Below are positions 7,665-15,322 of a stretch of 32,650 nt of DNA, piece by piece. The notes below the pieces were generated by a model. The model was given only the letters and a program-made list of their open reading frames with translations, ran no database searches and was not told where the DNA came from. A program made the translations under genes and the position numbers. The DNA is from Clostridia bacterium (lineage in GTDB: Bacteria > Bacillota > Clostridia > Oscillospirales > CAG-382): the NCBI GenBank assembly GCA_017560145.1, contig JAFYON010000063.1, forward strand, positions 1 through 32,650. Reading direction: 5' to 3'. Position 1 is the stretch's first letter. Every line of letters begins with the position of its first letter.

Positions 7665-10226
7665 ATGAAAAAAGGCATCTTATGTATTCTTCTATCTATT
7701 CTCATGCTTGTTCCGATGTTCACTTCTTGTACAAGCGAACTCGTCATCGAGGATGTTGAAGCAAAAGTTTATACCCTCTACACAATCAAAGATGAAGAAA
7801 CTACACCTGAGGCTATCAGACAGGTAGAACTTGCTCTTAACCGTATTTTGTTCCACCGTTTGGGCGTAATCCTTAAGCTCGTTATGGTTAACGAAGACGA
7901 ATACGAGCAACTCATTGAAGATAAATATGCTGAAGTAGAAGCGTATCGTCTTGCTAAGAAGAACAACACCGAGGAAAAGGAAGAAGAATCTTCCGAAGGC
8001 TCTGAAGAGGTTATCGACGATATTATCACCGGCGATGACATTCTTAGCATGCTCGAGCACGGCGGAGAAATTCCCCTTGACGAGCCCAGACTTGATATTT
8101 TCCTCGTAAGAGGCTACGACAAGTATTATGAACTTGCTACCAACGGCAAGCTCGTTGCTCTTGACGAAAAGCTCAACAACGAAGGTAAATCGCTCAAATC
8201 TTCTATCCACTCGACTTTGTTCACTGCTGCTAAGGTTGGTAACAAGACCTATGGTGTTCCCGTTAACAACGCTATCGGCGAATACACCTACCTTGTATTC
8301 GACGCTGATCTCTTGGCACAGCACAACGTTGACCCAAACACCCTTACCTCTTTGGAAGACCTTCGCGACTACCTCGAGCTCGTTGCTAAAAACAATACCG
8401 ACGTTATACCTTTGAAGAACGTTGAAGAATCGATTTCCTTTAACTTCCTTACCAACCCCGGCTTCCCTGCTTTGGTTCAATATACCGACCTCGGAACCCG
8501 TCGCGTTGTTAATGCATATAAGGATTCTCAATTCCAGGATTATTATGCAATGATCGCTCGTTACAACGCGCTCGGTTATATTGCTGACGATTTTGCAGCA
8601 ACCGCATCCGAAGACGGTGCTAACTACGCAGTTCGTTTTGAAAGCGGCACGATCGACTCGATCACCAAGAAGCTCCAAAAGGAATACGGCAAGGAAAAGA
8701 ATTTCGCATTTACCGAATTCTCTCCTCCTATCGCAACCAACGAAAATACTATTGATAATATTTTCTGCGTATCCGAATTCGTTTCCTCCGCAGACGAACA
8801 GACCGACATCATTGAAATTTTGGAAGCTATCAACACCGATGCTCAGCTTATGAACATCCTCACCTACGGTGTTGAAAACGCACATTACAAGCTCGACGAA
8901 GATGGCTTTGTTGTAAGACTCAGCAACGATGTTCTTGTTAAGGATCCCGAAAACCCCGATAAAGAAATCCCTGTTAAGAACACCTATATCGTCGACCCCA
9001 ACCACGTAGGTAACTGCTTTATCACTTATATTCTTAAGGATACCGAGCACGACACAACAAATGCAAACCTTTGGATCGATGCAATTAAGCAGAACCAAGA
9101 TGCGATAGTTTCCCCGTCGCTTGGCTTTACTTCCAATCCCAAGAAATTCTCTTACGTTGAATCTGTAGAAGTTGAAGACCTCGAAAATTCCGGTCAAATG
9201 ATCATGAAAGACGTTACCGTTGATATTTACGAGCCCGACTATATCGCAGTTATCAACGAAGTTGTTGGCAAATACTACCCCGCACTTCTTTCCGGCACCG
9301 CTGTTGAATTCAATTACGAAGAGCTTTATGCAAAAGCTGAAGCAAAAATCTCGCAGACCTTCATCGACAAGCTTGACGAACAGTTTGAAGAAAATATTCT
9401 TAAACCTATGTTCGCTGAAATGATGCGCGAAGAGGTTACCAAGAATCAAGGCGACGAAATTCTTAAAGAAGCTGAAGAATACGTTCGCGAAGACCTTTAT
9501 GACGACGTAAAGAAAAAGCTTAAGAACAAGCTCACTTCTAAGTTAAAGGGCGAAAACCCCGACGCGACTAGCTCCGAAATCAATGATATGGTTAAGGAAC
9601 TTCTTACCGAAGAATATATCAACGAGAACTTTGCTACCTACTACACCGAAGAAGAAGTTCTTGAACAAATTGAAATCGAATACAACAGCGAGCTTGAATC
9701 TGCTATCGAAGATGCAATCGATGACATCCAAGATACCGAAGAATACGCAAAAGCATTCGATGACCTCAGAGCTTCGGAAGATTATCAAAATCAGCTCACC
9801 ATGATGTTGAGTTATGACGCACCCAACAAGATTCTTGCTCTTGTTGATGACTATATCGCAGAAGCACTTGCTGTATATACCGATAGCATCATTGCTGAAA
9901 TCGAAGTTGTAATCGGCGAAGTTGTTACTAACTTTGTTACCGAAAACGCTGAAAAGCTTGGCATGACCGAAGATGAGCTTTACGTTGAAATCGGATACAA
10001 GAAGGAAGAAACCGTTGTAGTTGAAGGCGAAGAGGGCGAAGCTGCACCCGCTACCGCAGAAACCGAAGAAAGCGTTGCTGAAGGCGAAGGCGAAGGCGAA
10101 GGCGAAGAAGTTCCCGAAAAGACCTATGTTGTTAAGTACGAAACTTGGTTCGATTTCGCATTCCAAGAAAAGATCGTTGATCCCTACTATGCAATGTTCG
10201 GCGATCCTGACAAAGCAGCTGCATAA
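7665..10226 (+). CDS. large solute-binding-protein-like lipoprotein
   Basis: An 853-residue secreted lipoprotein. The type II signal peptide (M-K-K then a hydrophobic run) ends in the lipobox F-T-S-C with Cys22 as lipid anchor. ATG 7665 has AGGAGG 9 bases upstream; the frame runs open to 7593, but that position is the promoter. Residues about 35-430 resemble extracellular solute-binding proteins of sugar ABC importers: D-I-F-L-V-R-G-Y-D-K-Y, then G-K-L-V-A-L-D-E-K-L, then T-Y-G-V-P-V-N-N-A-I-G-E-Y-T-Y-L-V-F-D. The remaining ~400 residues are unusual for that family: long, charged, mostly helical, and acidic near the end. An E-G repeat stretch is encoded by GAAGGC repeats at 10080-10103. No permease or ATPase gene is nearby, and the gene is monocistronic. 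It may be a surface binding or scaffold protein; the ligand is unknown. Confidence 0.8.
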   Translation: MKKGILCILLSILMLVPMFTSCTSELVIEDVEAKVYTLYTIKDEETTPEAIRQVELALNRILFHRLGVILKLVMVNEDEYEQLIEDKYAEVEAYRLAKKNNTEEKEEESSEGSEEVIDDIITGDDILSMLEHGGEIPLDEPRLDIFLVRGYDKYYELATNGKLVALDEKLNNEGKSLKSSIHSTLFTAAKVGNKTYGVPVNNAIGEYTYLVFDADLLAQHNVDPNTLTSLEDLRDYLELVAKNNTDVIPLKNVEESISFNFLTNPGFPALVQYTDLGTRRVVNAYKDSQFQDYYAMIARYNALGYIADDFAATASEDGANYAVRFESGTIDSITKKLQKEYGKEKNFAFTEFSPPIATNENTIDNIFCVSEFVSSADEQTDIIEILEAINTDAQLMNILTYGVENAHYKLDEDGFVVRLSNDVLVKDPENPDKEIPVKNTYIVDPNHVGNCFITYILKDTEHDTTNANLWIDAIKQNQDAIVSPSLGFTSNPKKFSYVESVEVEDLENSGQMIMKDVTVDIYEPDYIAVINEVVGKYYPALLSGTAVEFNYEELYAKAEAKISQTFIDKLDEQFEENILKPMFAEMMREEVTKNQGDEILKEAEEYVREDLYDDVKKKLKNKLTSKLKGENPDATSSEINDMVKELLTEEYINENFATYYTEEEVLEQIEIEYNSELESAIEDAIDDIQDTEEYAKAFDDLRASEDYQNQLTMMLSYDAPNKILALVDDYIAEALAVYTDSIIAEIEVVIGEVVTNFVTENAEKLGMTEDELYVEIGYKKEETVVVEGEEGEAAPATAETEESVAEGEGEGEGEEVPEKTYVVKYETWFDFAFQEKIVDPYYAMFGDPDKAAA
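10080..10103 (+). repeat. GAAGGC hexanucleotide tandem repeat (4 copies)
   Basis: Four exact GAAGGC units inside the lipoprotein gene encode alternating Glu-Gly. Because the unit is six bases, copy-number change would alter length without shifting the frame. Confidence 0.8.
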
Positions 10227-10233
10227 ACAAAAT

Positions 10234-10264
10234 AAAAGAGTCGTTTTATAAACGACTCTTTTTT
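10234..10264 (+). terminator. terminator of the large lipoprotein gene
   Basis: A 13-bp perfect stem (AAAAGAGTCGTTT / AAACGACTCTTTT) with a 3-base loop and a T-run partly inside the right arm. It begins 8 bases after the stop codon. Confidence 0.9.
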
Positions 10265-10299
10265 ATATCTTCAATAATCATCAATGTTATATTAACCTC

Positions 10300-10332
10300 A
10301 AAAATTTAAGGTGCGGATTTTCAGCACCTTAA
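10300..10332 (-). terminator. terminator of the F420-ligase-family gene
   Basis: Stem TTAAGGTGC / GCACCTTAA (9 bp) with a 9-base loop. On the minus strand it is followed by ATTTTT. It lies just beyond the stop codon at 10338. Confidence 0.75.
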
Positions 10333-10337
10333 TTTAA

Positions 10338-11531
10338 TTATGCAGTGTAGTTATCGAAATAACCTTGGATCCATACGATGGGCGTACCCTTATCGCCGCT
10401 ACCGGAGGTAAGGTCGCAAAGCGAACCGATAAGATCAGTAAGTCTGCGAGGTGTTGTACCCTGGGACGCCATCTTACCTACAAGGTCATCATCCTTTTTA
10501 CGGATATATTCACTAATTGCATCTTTAAGTTCCTTGCCGGAAAGATGCTTAAAATCGTTATCCGCAAGATACTTAAGCTTAACCTCATTAGGCTGACCTT
10601 CAAGACCTGCTGTGTATGCAGGCGAAACTACAGGGTCAGCAAGCTCCCAAATCTTACCAACAGGATCCTTAAACGCGCCGTCGCCGTAGATCATAACCTC
10701 TACGTTCTTACCGGACTTTTCTTTAAGAATTGTTGCAATTTTATCAACAACAGCTTGGCAATCACGGGGGAAAAGCTTGATAGTGTCTTCAGTAGCCTTA
10801 TTGCTACCAAGAAGACCGTATGCACTGTTAAATCCGGATCCATCAACAGATTCATTAAGAATATCATCAAGACCGTAAACGATCTTTGCACCGGCAGCCT
10901 TGAGGAGGCGCTTGCTTCTCGCACGAGTGTGAATATCACAGGTGAGAACAGAATCGGTATAATCAAGAACCTTACGGCAATCGTTAGCAAGAATAATTTC
11001 CACTTCGCAATCCTGCGATTCTATAAGCTCGCGATAATATTCAATATAGTCAACACCGGTAAAGGGATGCTTTACAATACCAAAAAGCTCACGATACTTT
11101 GCTTCGGTAAGAACGTCAGTCCAGGGATTAACGCCTGCGGCATCCAAAGAATCGTAATCGATCAAATGGTTGCCAACCTCATCGGAAGGATAGGAAAGCA
11201 TAAGCACAATTTTTTTCGCACCGCGTGCAATACCCTTAAGGCAAATTGCAAAACGGTTACGCGAAAGAATGGGGAAAATTACTCCAACAGTTCCTTCGGG
11301 AAATTTCGCACGGATATCGGCAGCAATCTGATCTATCGATGCATAGTTACCTTGTGCACGAGCAACAACGGCTTCAGTAACTGCTACGACGTCACGATCA
11401 AGAATGTTAATATTTTCACTTTCAGCAGCGGAAAGCACGCTTTCTGCAACGATTTTAGCAATATCGTCACCTTGTCTGATAATAGGAGCACGTACTCCGC
11501 GGGATACGGTACCAATGAGTCTTTCGTTCAT
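10338..11531 (-). CDS. coenzyme F420-0:L-glutamate ligase family protein
   Basis: A 397-residue protein matching the F420_ligase (CofE-like) family: an opening with I-G-T-V-S-R-G-V-R-A-P-I-I, then I-L-D-R-D-V-V-A-V-T-E-A-V-V-A-R-A-Q-G, later S-R-N-R-F, and Y-G-D-G-A-F-K-D-P-V. True CofE (about 250 residues) adds glutamates to coenzyme F420 in archaea and actinobacteria. This longer clostridial form occurs in organisms not known to make F420, so the real substrate is uncertain; amide-bond formation with glutamate on another acceptor is a guess. ATG 11531 has GGAGG 8 bases upstream. It is monocistronic and divergent from a LysR gene, which probably controls it. The promoter spacer contains an inverted repeat. 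Confidence 0.82.
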   Translation of the reverse strand: MNERLIGTVSRGVRAPIIRQGDDIAKIVAESVLSAAESENINILDRDVVAVTEAVVARAQGNYASIDQIAADIRAKFPEGTVGVIFPILSRNRFAICLKGIARGAKKIVLMLSYPSDEVGNHLIDYDSLDAAGVNPWTDVLTEAKYRELFGIVKHPFTGVDYIEYYRELIESQDCEVEIILANDCRKVLDYTDSVLTCDIHTRARSKRLLKAAGAKIVYGLDDILNESVDGSGFNSAYGLLGSNKATEDTIKLFPRDCQAVVDKIATILKEKSGKNVEVMIYGDGAFKDPVGKIWELADPVVSPAYTAGLEGQPNEVKLKYLADNDFKHLSGKELKDAISEYIRKKDDDLVGKMASQGTTPRRLTDLIGSLCDLTSGSGDKGTPIVWIQGYFDNYTA

Positions 11532-11571
11532 TTTAAATCCTCCGAAAAGATATTGACATTTGTATGTTTAT

Positions 11572-11600
11572 ATTATATTATAAGTTATACTATAAGTCAA
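11572..11600 (-). promoter_or_regulatory. promoter of the F420-ligase-family gene
   Basis: On the minus strand, TTGACT (11600-11595), 17 bases, TATAAT (11577-11572). It lies in the 104-base divergent region shared with the LysR gene. Confidence 0.75.
11578..11595. promoter_or_regulatory. candidate LysR operator (inverted repeat)
   Basis: TTATA, 8 bases, TATAA: an 18-bp interrupted inverted repeat filling the spacer of the minus-strand promoter. A TATAAT at 11610-11615 may serve the LysR gene. The position between divergent genes fits an autoregulated LysR-type operator, but the region is AT-rich, so the repeat could be fortuitous. Confidence 0.4.
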
Positions 11601-11635
11601 ACAATTAATTATAATACTTTACATAAGGTGAACTT

Positions 11636-12532
11636 ATGGATATTAAATTAGATCAATATAAAGTTTTTTACGAAGCAGCAATTTGCGGAAGTTTTTCCGA
11701 GGCTGCTAAAAAGCTATATATTACACAAAGCGCAGTCAGCCAACAGATAAGAATGCTCGAAGGCGAGCTCGGTGTAATGCTTTTTGCACGCGGACGAAAA
11801 GGCGCAAAGCTCACCTCTCAGGGCGAATTGCTTTTTGGATACGTTAAGCGTTCTATTGAAGAGATACGAAACGCCGAAACACTATTCGAAAGAATGCAAA
11901 CACTAGACGAAGGTAACCTGCGCATAGGTGCAGGCGATACAATAACAAGGCATTTTTTGATGGACGCACTTGAGCGTTTCCATAGCTCCTATCCTTTTAT
12001 AAAAATAGAAATAGTTAATCGTGTTACCAACGAGACGCTTAACCGTTTGGTTACAGGCAAAATTGACGTAGCTTTTGTTAGTATGCCAATTGATAACAAC
12101 ATATATCCCGACGTCAATGTAAAAGAAATCGCCAAGCTACACGATGCATTTATTGCCGGAAGTAAATATCAGCACCTTATGAATAAAACGTTATCGATGT
12201 CCGACATCGCTTCCCTTCCGCTCGCCATGCTCGAACCAAAATCGAACACACGCCACAATACCGATTTGTTTTTCGAATCTCACGGTTTGAAGTTAAATCC
12301 CGAATTCGAGCTCGGCTCTTATGACTTGATATTCGATTTTGCAGAGAAAAACCTTGGTATCGCTTGTATTACAGAAGAATTTTCAAAGAACATCAATGAC
12401 AAAAGCGTTTTTAAATTGAAAACCGATTTTATCATGCCCGAAAGAAGCATTGGAATCTGCACATTGGCAAACGTTCCTATTTCGCCTGCAGTAAGCAAGC
12501 TGATAGAAATAATAGAAGATATAACGAATTAA
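11636..12532 (+). CDS. LysR-family transcriptional regulator
   Basis: A 298-residue protein of standard LysR length. The N-terminal winged HTH shows F-Y-E-A-A-I-C-G-S-F-S-E-A-A-K-K-L-Y-I-T-Q-S-A-V-S-Q-Q-I, then L-E-G-E-L-G-V-M-L-F, in the first 60 residues. Residues from about 90 form the periplasmic-binding-like effector domain (L-R-I-G-A-G-D-T). ATG 11636 follows AAGGTG by 6 bases. It is transcribed divergently from the F420-ligase-family gene across 104 bases, the classical arrangement in which a LysR protein regulates its neighbour and itself. The effector is not deducible. Confidence 0.93.
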   Translation: MDIKLDQYKVFYEAAICGSFSEAAKKLYITQSAVSQQIRMLEGELGVMLFARGRKGAKLTSQGELLFGYVKRSIEEIRNAETLFERMQTLDEGNLRIGAGDTITRHFLMDALERFHSSYPFIKIEIVNRVTNETLNRLVTGKIDVAFVSMPIDNNIYPDVNVKEIAKLHDAFIAGSKYQHLMNKTLSMSDIASLPLAMLEPKSNTRHNTDLFFESHGLKLNPEFELGSYDLIFDFAEKNLGIACITEEFSKNINDKSVFKLKTDFIMPERSIGICTLANVPISPAVSKLIEIIEDITN

Positions 12533-12536
12533 AAAG

Positions 12537-12568
12537 CGCCGCGTTAATTACGCGGCGTTTTATTTTAA
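12537..12568. terminator. terminator between the LysR gene and the zinc-ribbon gene
   Basis: GC-rich 8-bp stem CGCCGCGT / ACGCGGCG with loop TAATT. It is followed by TTTTATTTT on the plus strand and preceded by AAAAA, which gives a T-run on the minus strand. It serves both convergent genes. Confidence 0.88.
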
Positions 12569-13653
12569 AGTAAATAGTATGAGTCTCTTTCGATATTTGC
12601 GGTTTCAACAGCCTCTTGCTCTCCACCGCCGCCTCCGCCAGAAGAAGCATTAGACAACGGTCCTAACTCAATAAAGAGCTTTATACCGAAGATTAGCAGA
12701 TAGATAAATCCAACAATGAGAAGAATTTTCGGTATTAACAACAGCTTGCGCGATTCATTATACTTTTCTTCCAAAGCAATATTCTTCATTGCTTTTTCAT
12801 ATTGCTCGATCTTCTTTTGCGTTTCTTCCTTAGTTTCTAAATATCTGTTTTGCTTGAATTTCGATTTATCGTGTAGCGTTACTTCACGAGGATCGTTAAC
12901 CATTCGTGTTTTCGTTTCTTCCAATTTTTCAGAAACAATAACATTCTTTTGCCACTCTTTTTCTCGAGCGCATTTTTCACACACCTCGGCGGCATTCGGA
13001 TTTTTATTACCACAGCAACATAACCAAGAAGTGTTACCAAACTGCGGCACAACCTTTGTAGGAAATTTTTCCTCGGCAGAACGATAGATGTTTACTCGGG
13101 AATAAACCATCTTAGTAATATTGTCAAGATCTTTATACTTCCTCGAATCACCCGCTACAACCGTATTAATATCGACAACTTCTCCGTTTGCATACTCAAC
13201 CGATAAAAGCACGAGCTCTATCTTGGTAAAATAAGTTTCGGGCAACGGTATGTATACACACGCGCCAAAGGTTTCGCACTTATCGATATATTGTTTTTTA
13301 TTCGAATCCTTAAATTTCAGATCAACATCATCCTTACCGATGATGCCAAAGGTAAGCAAATCGTGCGAATATTCAAAATCGATATGAGCATAAGGGATAT
13401 TTTGATTAAGATAACAATTAATACGAACGTCAAGCTTTTTCAATTGACGATCGGTAATATTCTTAAAAATAAACGAAGCGAATATATCGTAAGTATCACG
13501 ATCTGACACAATGTATCCCTCTTCCATATCGATAGGGCTATCGGGAAGAATAAAAGGATATTCAAGATATTTTACAACTCTTAAAGAACGCATTCTATCT
13601 TGCTTTTGTCTTAATATATGCTCTTTTTCAACCGGCTTACAATTGCTTTTCAT
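12565..13653 (-). CDS. zinc-ribbon membrane protein of unknown function
   Basis: I do not recognise this 362-residue protein. Residues 25-190 look like a beta-rich soluble domain. A small zinc ribbon follows, W210-L-C-C-C-G then C225-E-K-C228, giving C-x-C...C-x-x-C ligands that resemble a RanBP2-type or zinc-ribbon knuckle. Residues 230-300 are charged and probably coiled coil. A membrane helix spans about 304-329, and the C-terminus carries a six-glycine run (339-344). No signal peptide is seen, so most of the protein is probably cytoplasmic and tail-anchored. ATG 13653 has GAGGG about 7 bases upstream. It lies 17 bases after the M55 peptidase gene and is probably co-transcribed with it. 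Confidence 0.75.
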   Translation of the reverse strand: MKSNCKPVEKEHILRQKQDRMRSLRVVKYLEYPFILPDSPIDMEEGYIVSDRDTYDIFASFIFKNITDRQLKKLDVRINCYLNQNIPYAHIDFEYSHDLLTFGIIGKDDVDLKFKDSNKKQYIDKCETFGACVYIPLPETYFTKIELVLLSVEYANGEVVDINTVVAGDSRKYKDLDNITKMVYSRVNIYRSAEEKFPTKVVPQFGNTSWLCCCGNKNPNAAEVCEKCAREKEWQKNVIVSEKLEETKTRMVNDPREVTLHDKSKFKQNRYLETKEETQKKIEQYEKAMKNIALEEKYNESRKLLLIPKILLIVGFIYLLIFGIKLFIELGPLSNASSGGGGGGEQEAVETANIERDSYYLL

Positions 13654-13670
13654 TGTCTACCCTCAATAAA

Positions 13671-14468
13671 TCAAAAATATTGTTCGATATCGTTGAGAAT
13701 GCCTTTTCTTGTATATGCGTCTATAAATTCAAAAGGAGTATTATCTGGATTTCTTAAAGTACAGCCTTGTGCGTATTCAATACGTTTATATTTAACTGTC
13801 AACTCAAACGGTTCATCAATTGTATAAACCTTTGCGTTATCAATATTTTTAACCGCATCGCAAACCGCTTGATAAATTTCATCGCAAACTGCCTCGGGAT
13901 GCTTGCTTATACAGTTATTCCAAGCAAGAGATTGCTTTGTGATGACCGTTTTTACCCACGGGAACGATTCTTTAGCTTGGGCTACACAAATATCGTCCGA
14001 AGACACAAAGAGCGTTTTAACCCCTCTTTTACCCGCTATAGCGGCATCCATTTGTAGTTCTCCGACTTCATTGCCGTTTATTTGATGCGAAACAAAGGTA
14101 GAAGACGAATAAACGTGTGCTAGCGTCGCTTTAGGGGTATCGTATGCATGATAACCAATAAACAAAACCCCGTCAAAGCTATCGTCGATTCCAGGGAAAC
14201 GCAAACGACTTCCGGCACCGATTATAAATTTACAACGTTTATCAAACAAGGTATAATCGAGATTGATACCGCTACCGTGACAATCCCAAATGACCACCTC
14301 ATCGGCACCGTTGTCAAATAATGCCTTTGCAGCCGCGTTAGCCTCACGTATTCCCTGCTGAACAGCGAATTGATAGTTTTTTGTGCCTTCGGCAAGGCCT
14401 TGTCCATATGCGCCTACAACGCACGCCAAGCCTTCTAAATCAACACTGATACAATATTTAGTTCCCAT
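13671..14468 (-). CDS. M55-family D-aminopeptidase (DppA-like)
   Basis: A 265-residue metallopeptidase of family M55. Zinc-site residues seen in Bacillus DppA can be matched: D10 and E12 in S-V-D-L-E-G, H64 in D-C-H-G-S-G, H107 in G-Y-H-A, and probably E137 in N-G-N-E-V-G-E. H118 (L-A-H-V-Y-S-S) lies where DppA has its catalytic histidine. DppA removes N-terminal D-amino acids from short peptides such as D-Ala-D-Ala, so a role in recycling wall peptides is likely. The frame opens at 14504, but the start at 14468 is chosen: it gives M-G-T-K-Y-C-I-S-V-D, the family N-terminus, with GGAG about 8 bases upstream. The gene leads a two-gene unit and is divergent from the HAD phosphatase. Confidence 0.9.
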   Translation of the reverse strand: MGTKYCISVDLEGLACVVGAYGQGLAEGTKNYQFAVQQGIREANAAAKALFDNGADEVVIWDCHGSGINLDYTLFDKRCKFIIGAGSRLRFPGIDDSFDGVLFIGYHAYDTPKATLAHVYSSSTFVSHQINGNEVGELQMDAAIAGKRGVKTLFVSSDDICVAQAKESFPWVKTVITKQSLAWNNCISKHPEAVCDEIYQAVCDAVKNIDNAKVYTIDEPFELTVKYKRIEYAQGCTLRNPDNTPFEFIDAYTRKGILNDIEQYF

Positions 14469-14483
14469 AGTGCACTCCGCCTC

Positions 14484-14511
14484 TTGAAAAATTAAAAATT
14501 TCAAGTATAAT
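14484..14511 (+). promoter_or_regulatory. promoter of the HAD phosphatase gene
   Basis: TTGAAA at 14484-14489, a 16-base spacer, TATAAT at 14506-14511. It is 31 bases upstream of the start codon. The opposite-strand promoter for the M55 gene must overlap but is not clear. Confidence 0.65.
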
Positions 14512-14542
14512 GATAGTATAAAAGAACAGAAAGGTTATATTT

Positions 14543-15322
14543 ATGGAAAAAAGCGAACTTAAAAACATCAAACTATTTGTTCTGGATATGGACGGTACAA
14601 TTTATTTGGGCGATAAAATTCTACCCGGTGCAATCGAATTTGTCAAGACTGCACGTGAAAGCGGAAGAAAGGTAGCGTTCTTTACCAATAATGCATCGAA
14701 GAACCCCATGAATTACGTTGACAAGCTCAACAGAATGGGATTCGGCGCGACAAGAAGCGATATCGTTACCGCAGGCGACGTTACTATCGAATATTTAAAA
14801 CGCAACCATCCGAACGAAGCGGTATATCTTGTTGGCACACCTGCACTTGAACAGTCCTTCACCGAATCAGGTATATCTCTTTCGGAAGATGCTAATATTG
14901 TCGTAAGCTCCTTTGATACGACGCTTACTTACGAAAAGCTCGTTATCGCTTGCGATTTGATAAGAAACGGTGCGAAGTTCTATTGCACTCATCCCGACTT
15001 CAACTGCCCTACCGAAAACGGCTTTATCCCCGATAGCGGCGCAATTGCGGCATTGATCACCGCATCCACCAATGTAGAGCCCAAATATTTCGGAAAGCCC
15101 TATAAGGAAACTGCCGACATGATCTCTGAGCTTTACGGCGTCCCCTTCAGCGAAACCGCTATCGTAGGCGACAGACTTTACACCGACATTGCATTAGGCA
15201 AAAATAACGGTTTGATGTCTGTTTTGGTACTTTCCGGCGAAACCAAAATCGAAGATGTTAATGAATCTAACGCCCCTGATATTATTCTCGACGGCATTGG
15301 TGAAATCATTAAATATTTTTAA
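14543..15322 (+). CDS. HAD-IIA family sugar/nucleotide phosphatase (NagD/PNPase type)
   Basis: A 259-residue enzyme with HAD motif I at D15-M-D17-G-T-I-Y-L-G, then K-I-L-P-G-A. Motif II is F-F-T-N-N-A-S-K-N-P and the IIA cap core follows. G-K-P-Y precedes the C-terminal motif G-D-R-L-Y-T-D-I-A-L-G. This is the NagD / p-nitrophenyl-phosphatase subfamily, which dephosphorylates small phospho-sugars, nucleotides or phosphoglycolate; the natural substrate is not set by sequence. ATG 14543 has GAAAGG about 8 bases upstream. It has its own promoter, and its last 14 bases overlap the convergent gene that ends at 15309. No clear terminator lies between them. Confidence 0.9.
   Translation: MEKSELKNIKLFVLDMDGTIYLGDKILPGAIEFVKTARESGRKVAFFTNNASKNPMNYVDKLNRMGFGATRSDIVTAGDVTIEYLKRNHPNEAVYLVGTPALEQSFTESGISLSEDANIVVSSFDTTLTYEKLVIACDLIRNGAKFYCTHPDFNCPTENGFIPDSGAIAALITASTNVEPKYFGKPYKETADMISELYGVPFSETAIVGDRLYTDIALGKNNGLMSVLVLSGETKIEDVNESNAPDIILDGIGEIIKYF

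Noticed and set aside
7692..9449. A 585-codon open frame on the minus strand opposite the large lipoprotein gene
   Set aside because: It is antisense to a gene with a clear signal peptide, promoter and ribosome-binding site. The translation has no recognisable motif, and the biased codon use of the real gene keeps the opposite frame free of stops.
10365..11651. A 428-codon open frame on the plus strand opposite the F420-ligase-family gene
   Set aside because: It runs across the divergent promoter region and over the start of the LysR gene and has no recognisable protein content.
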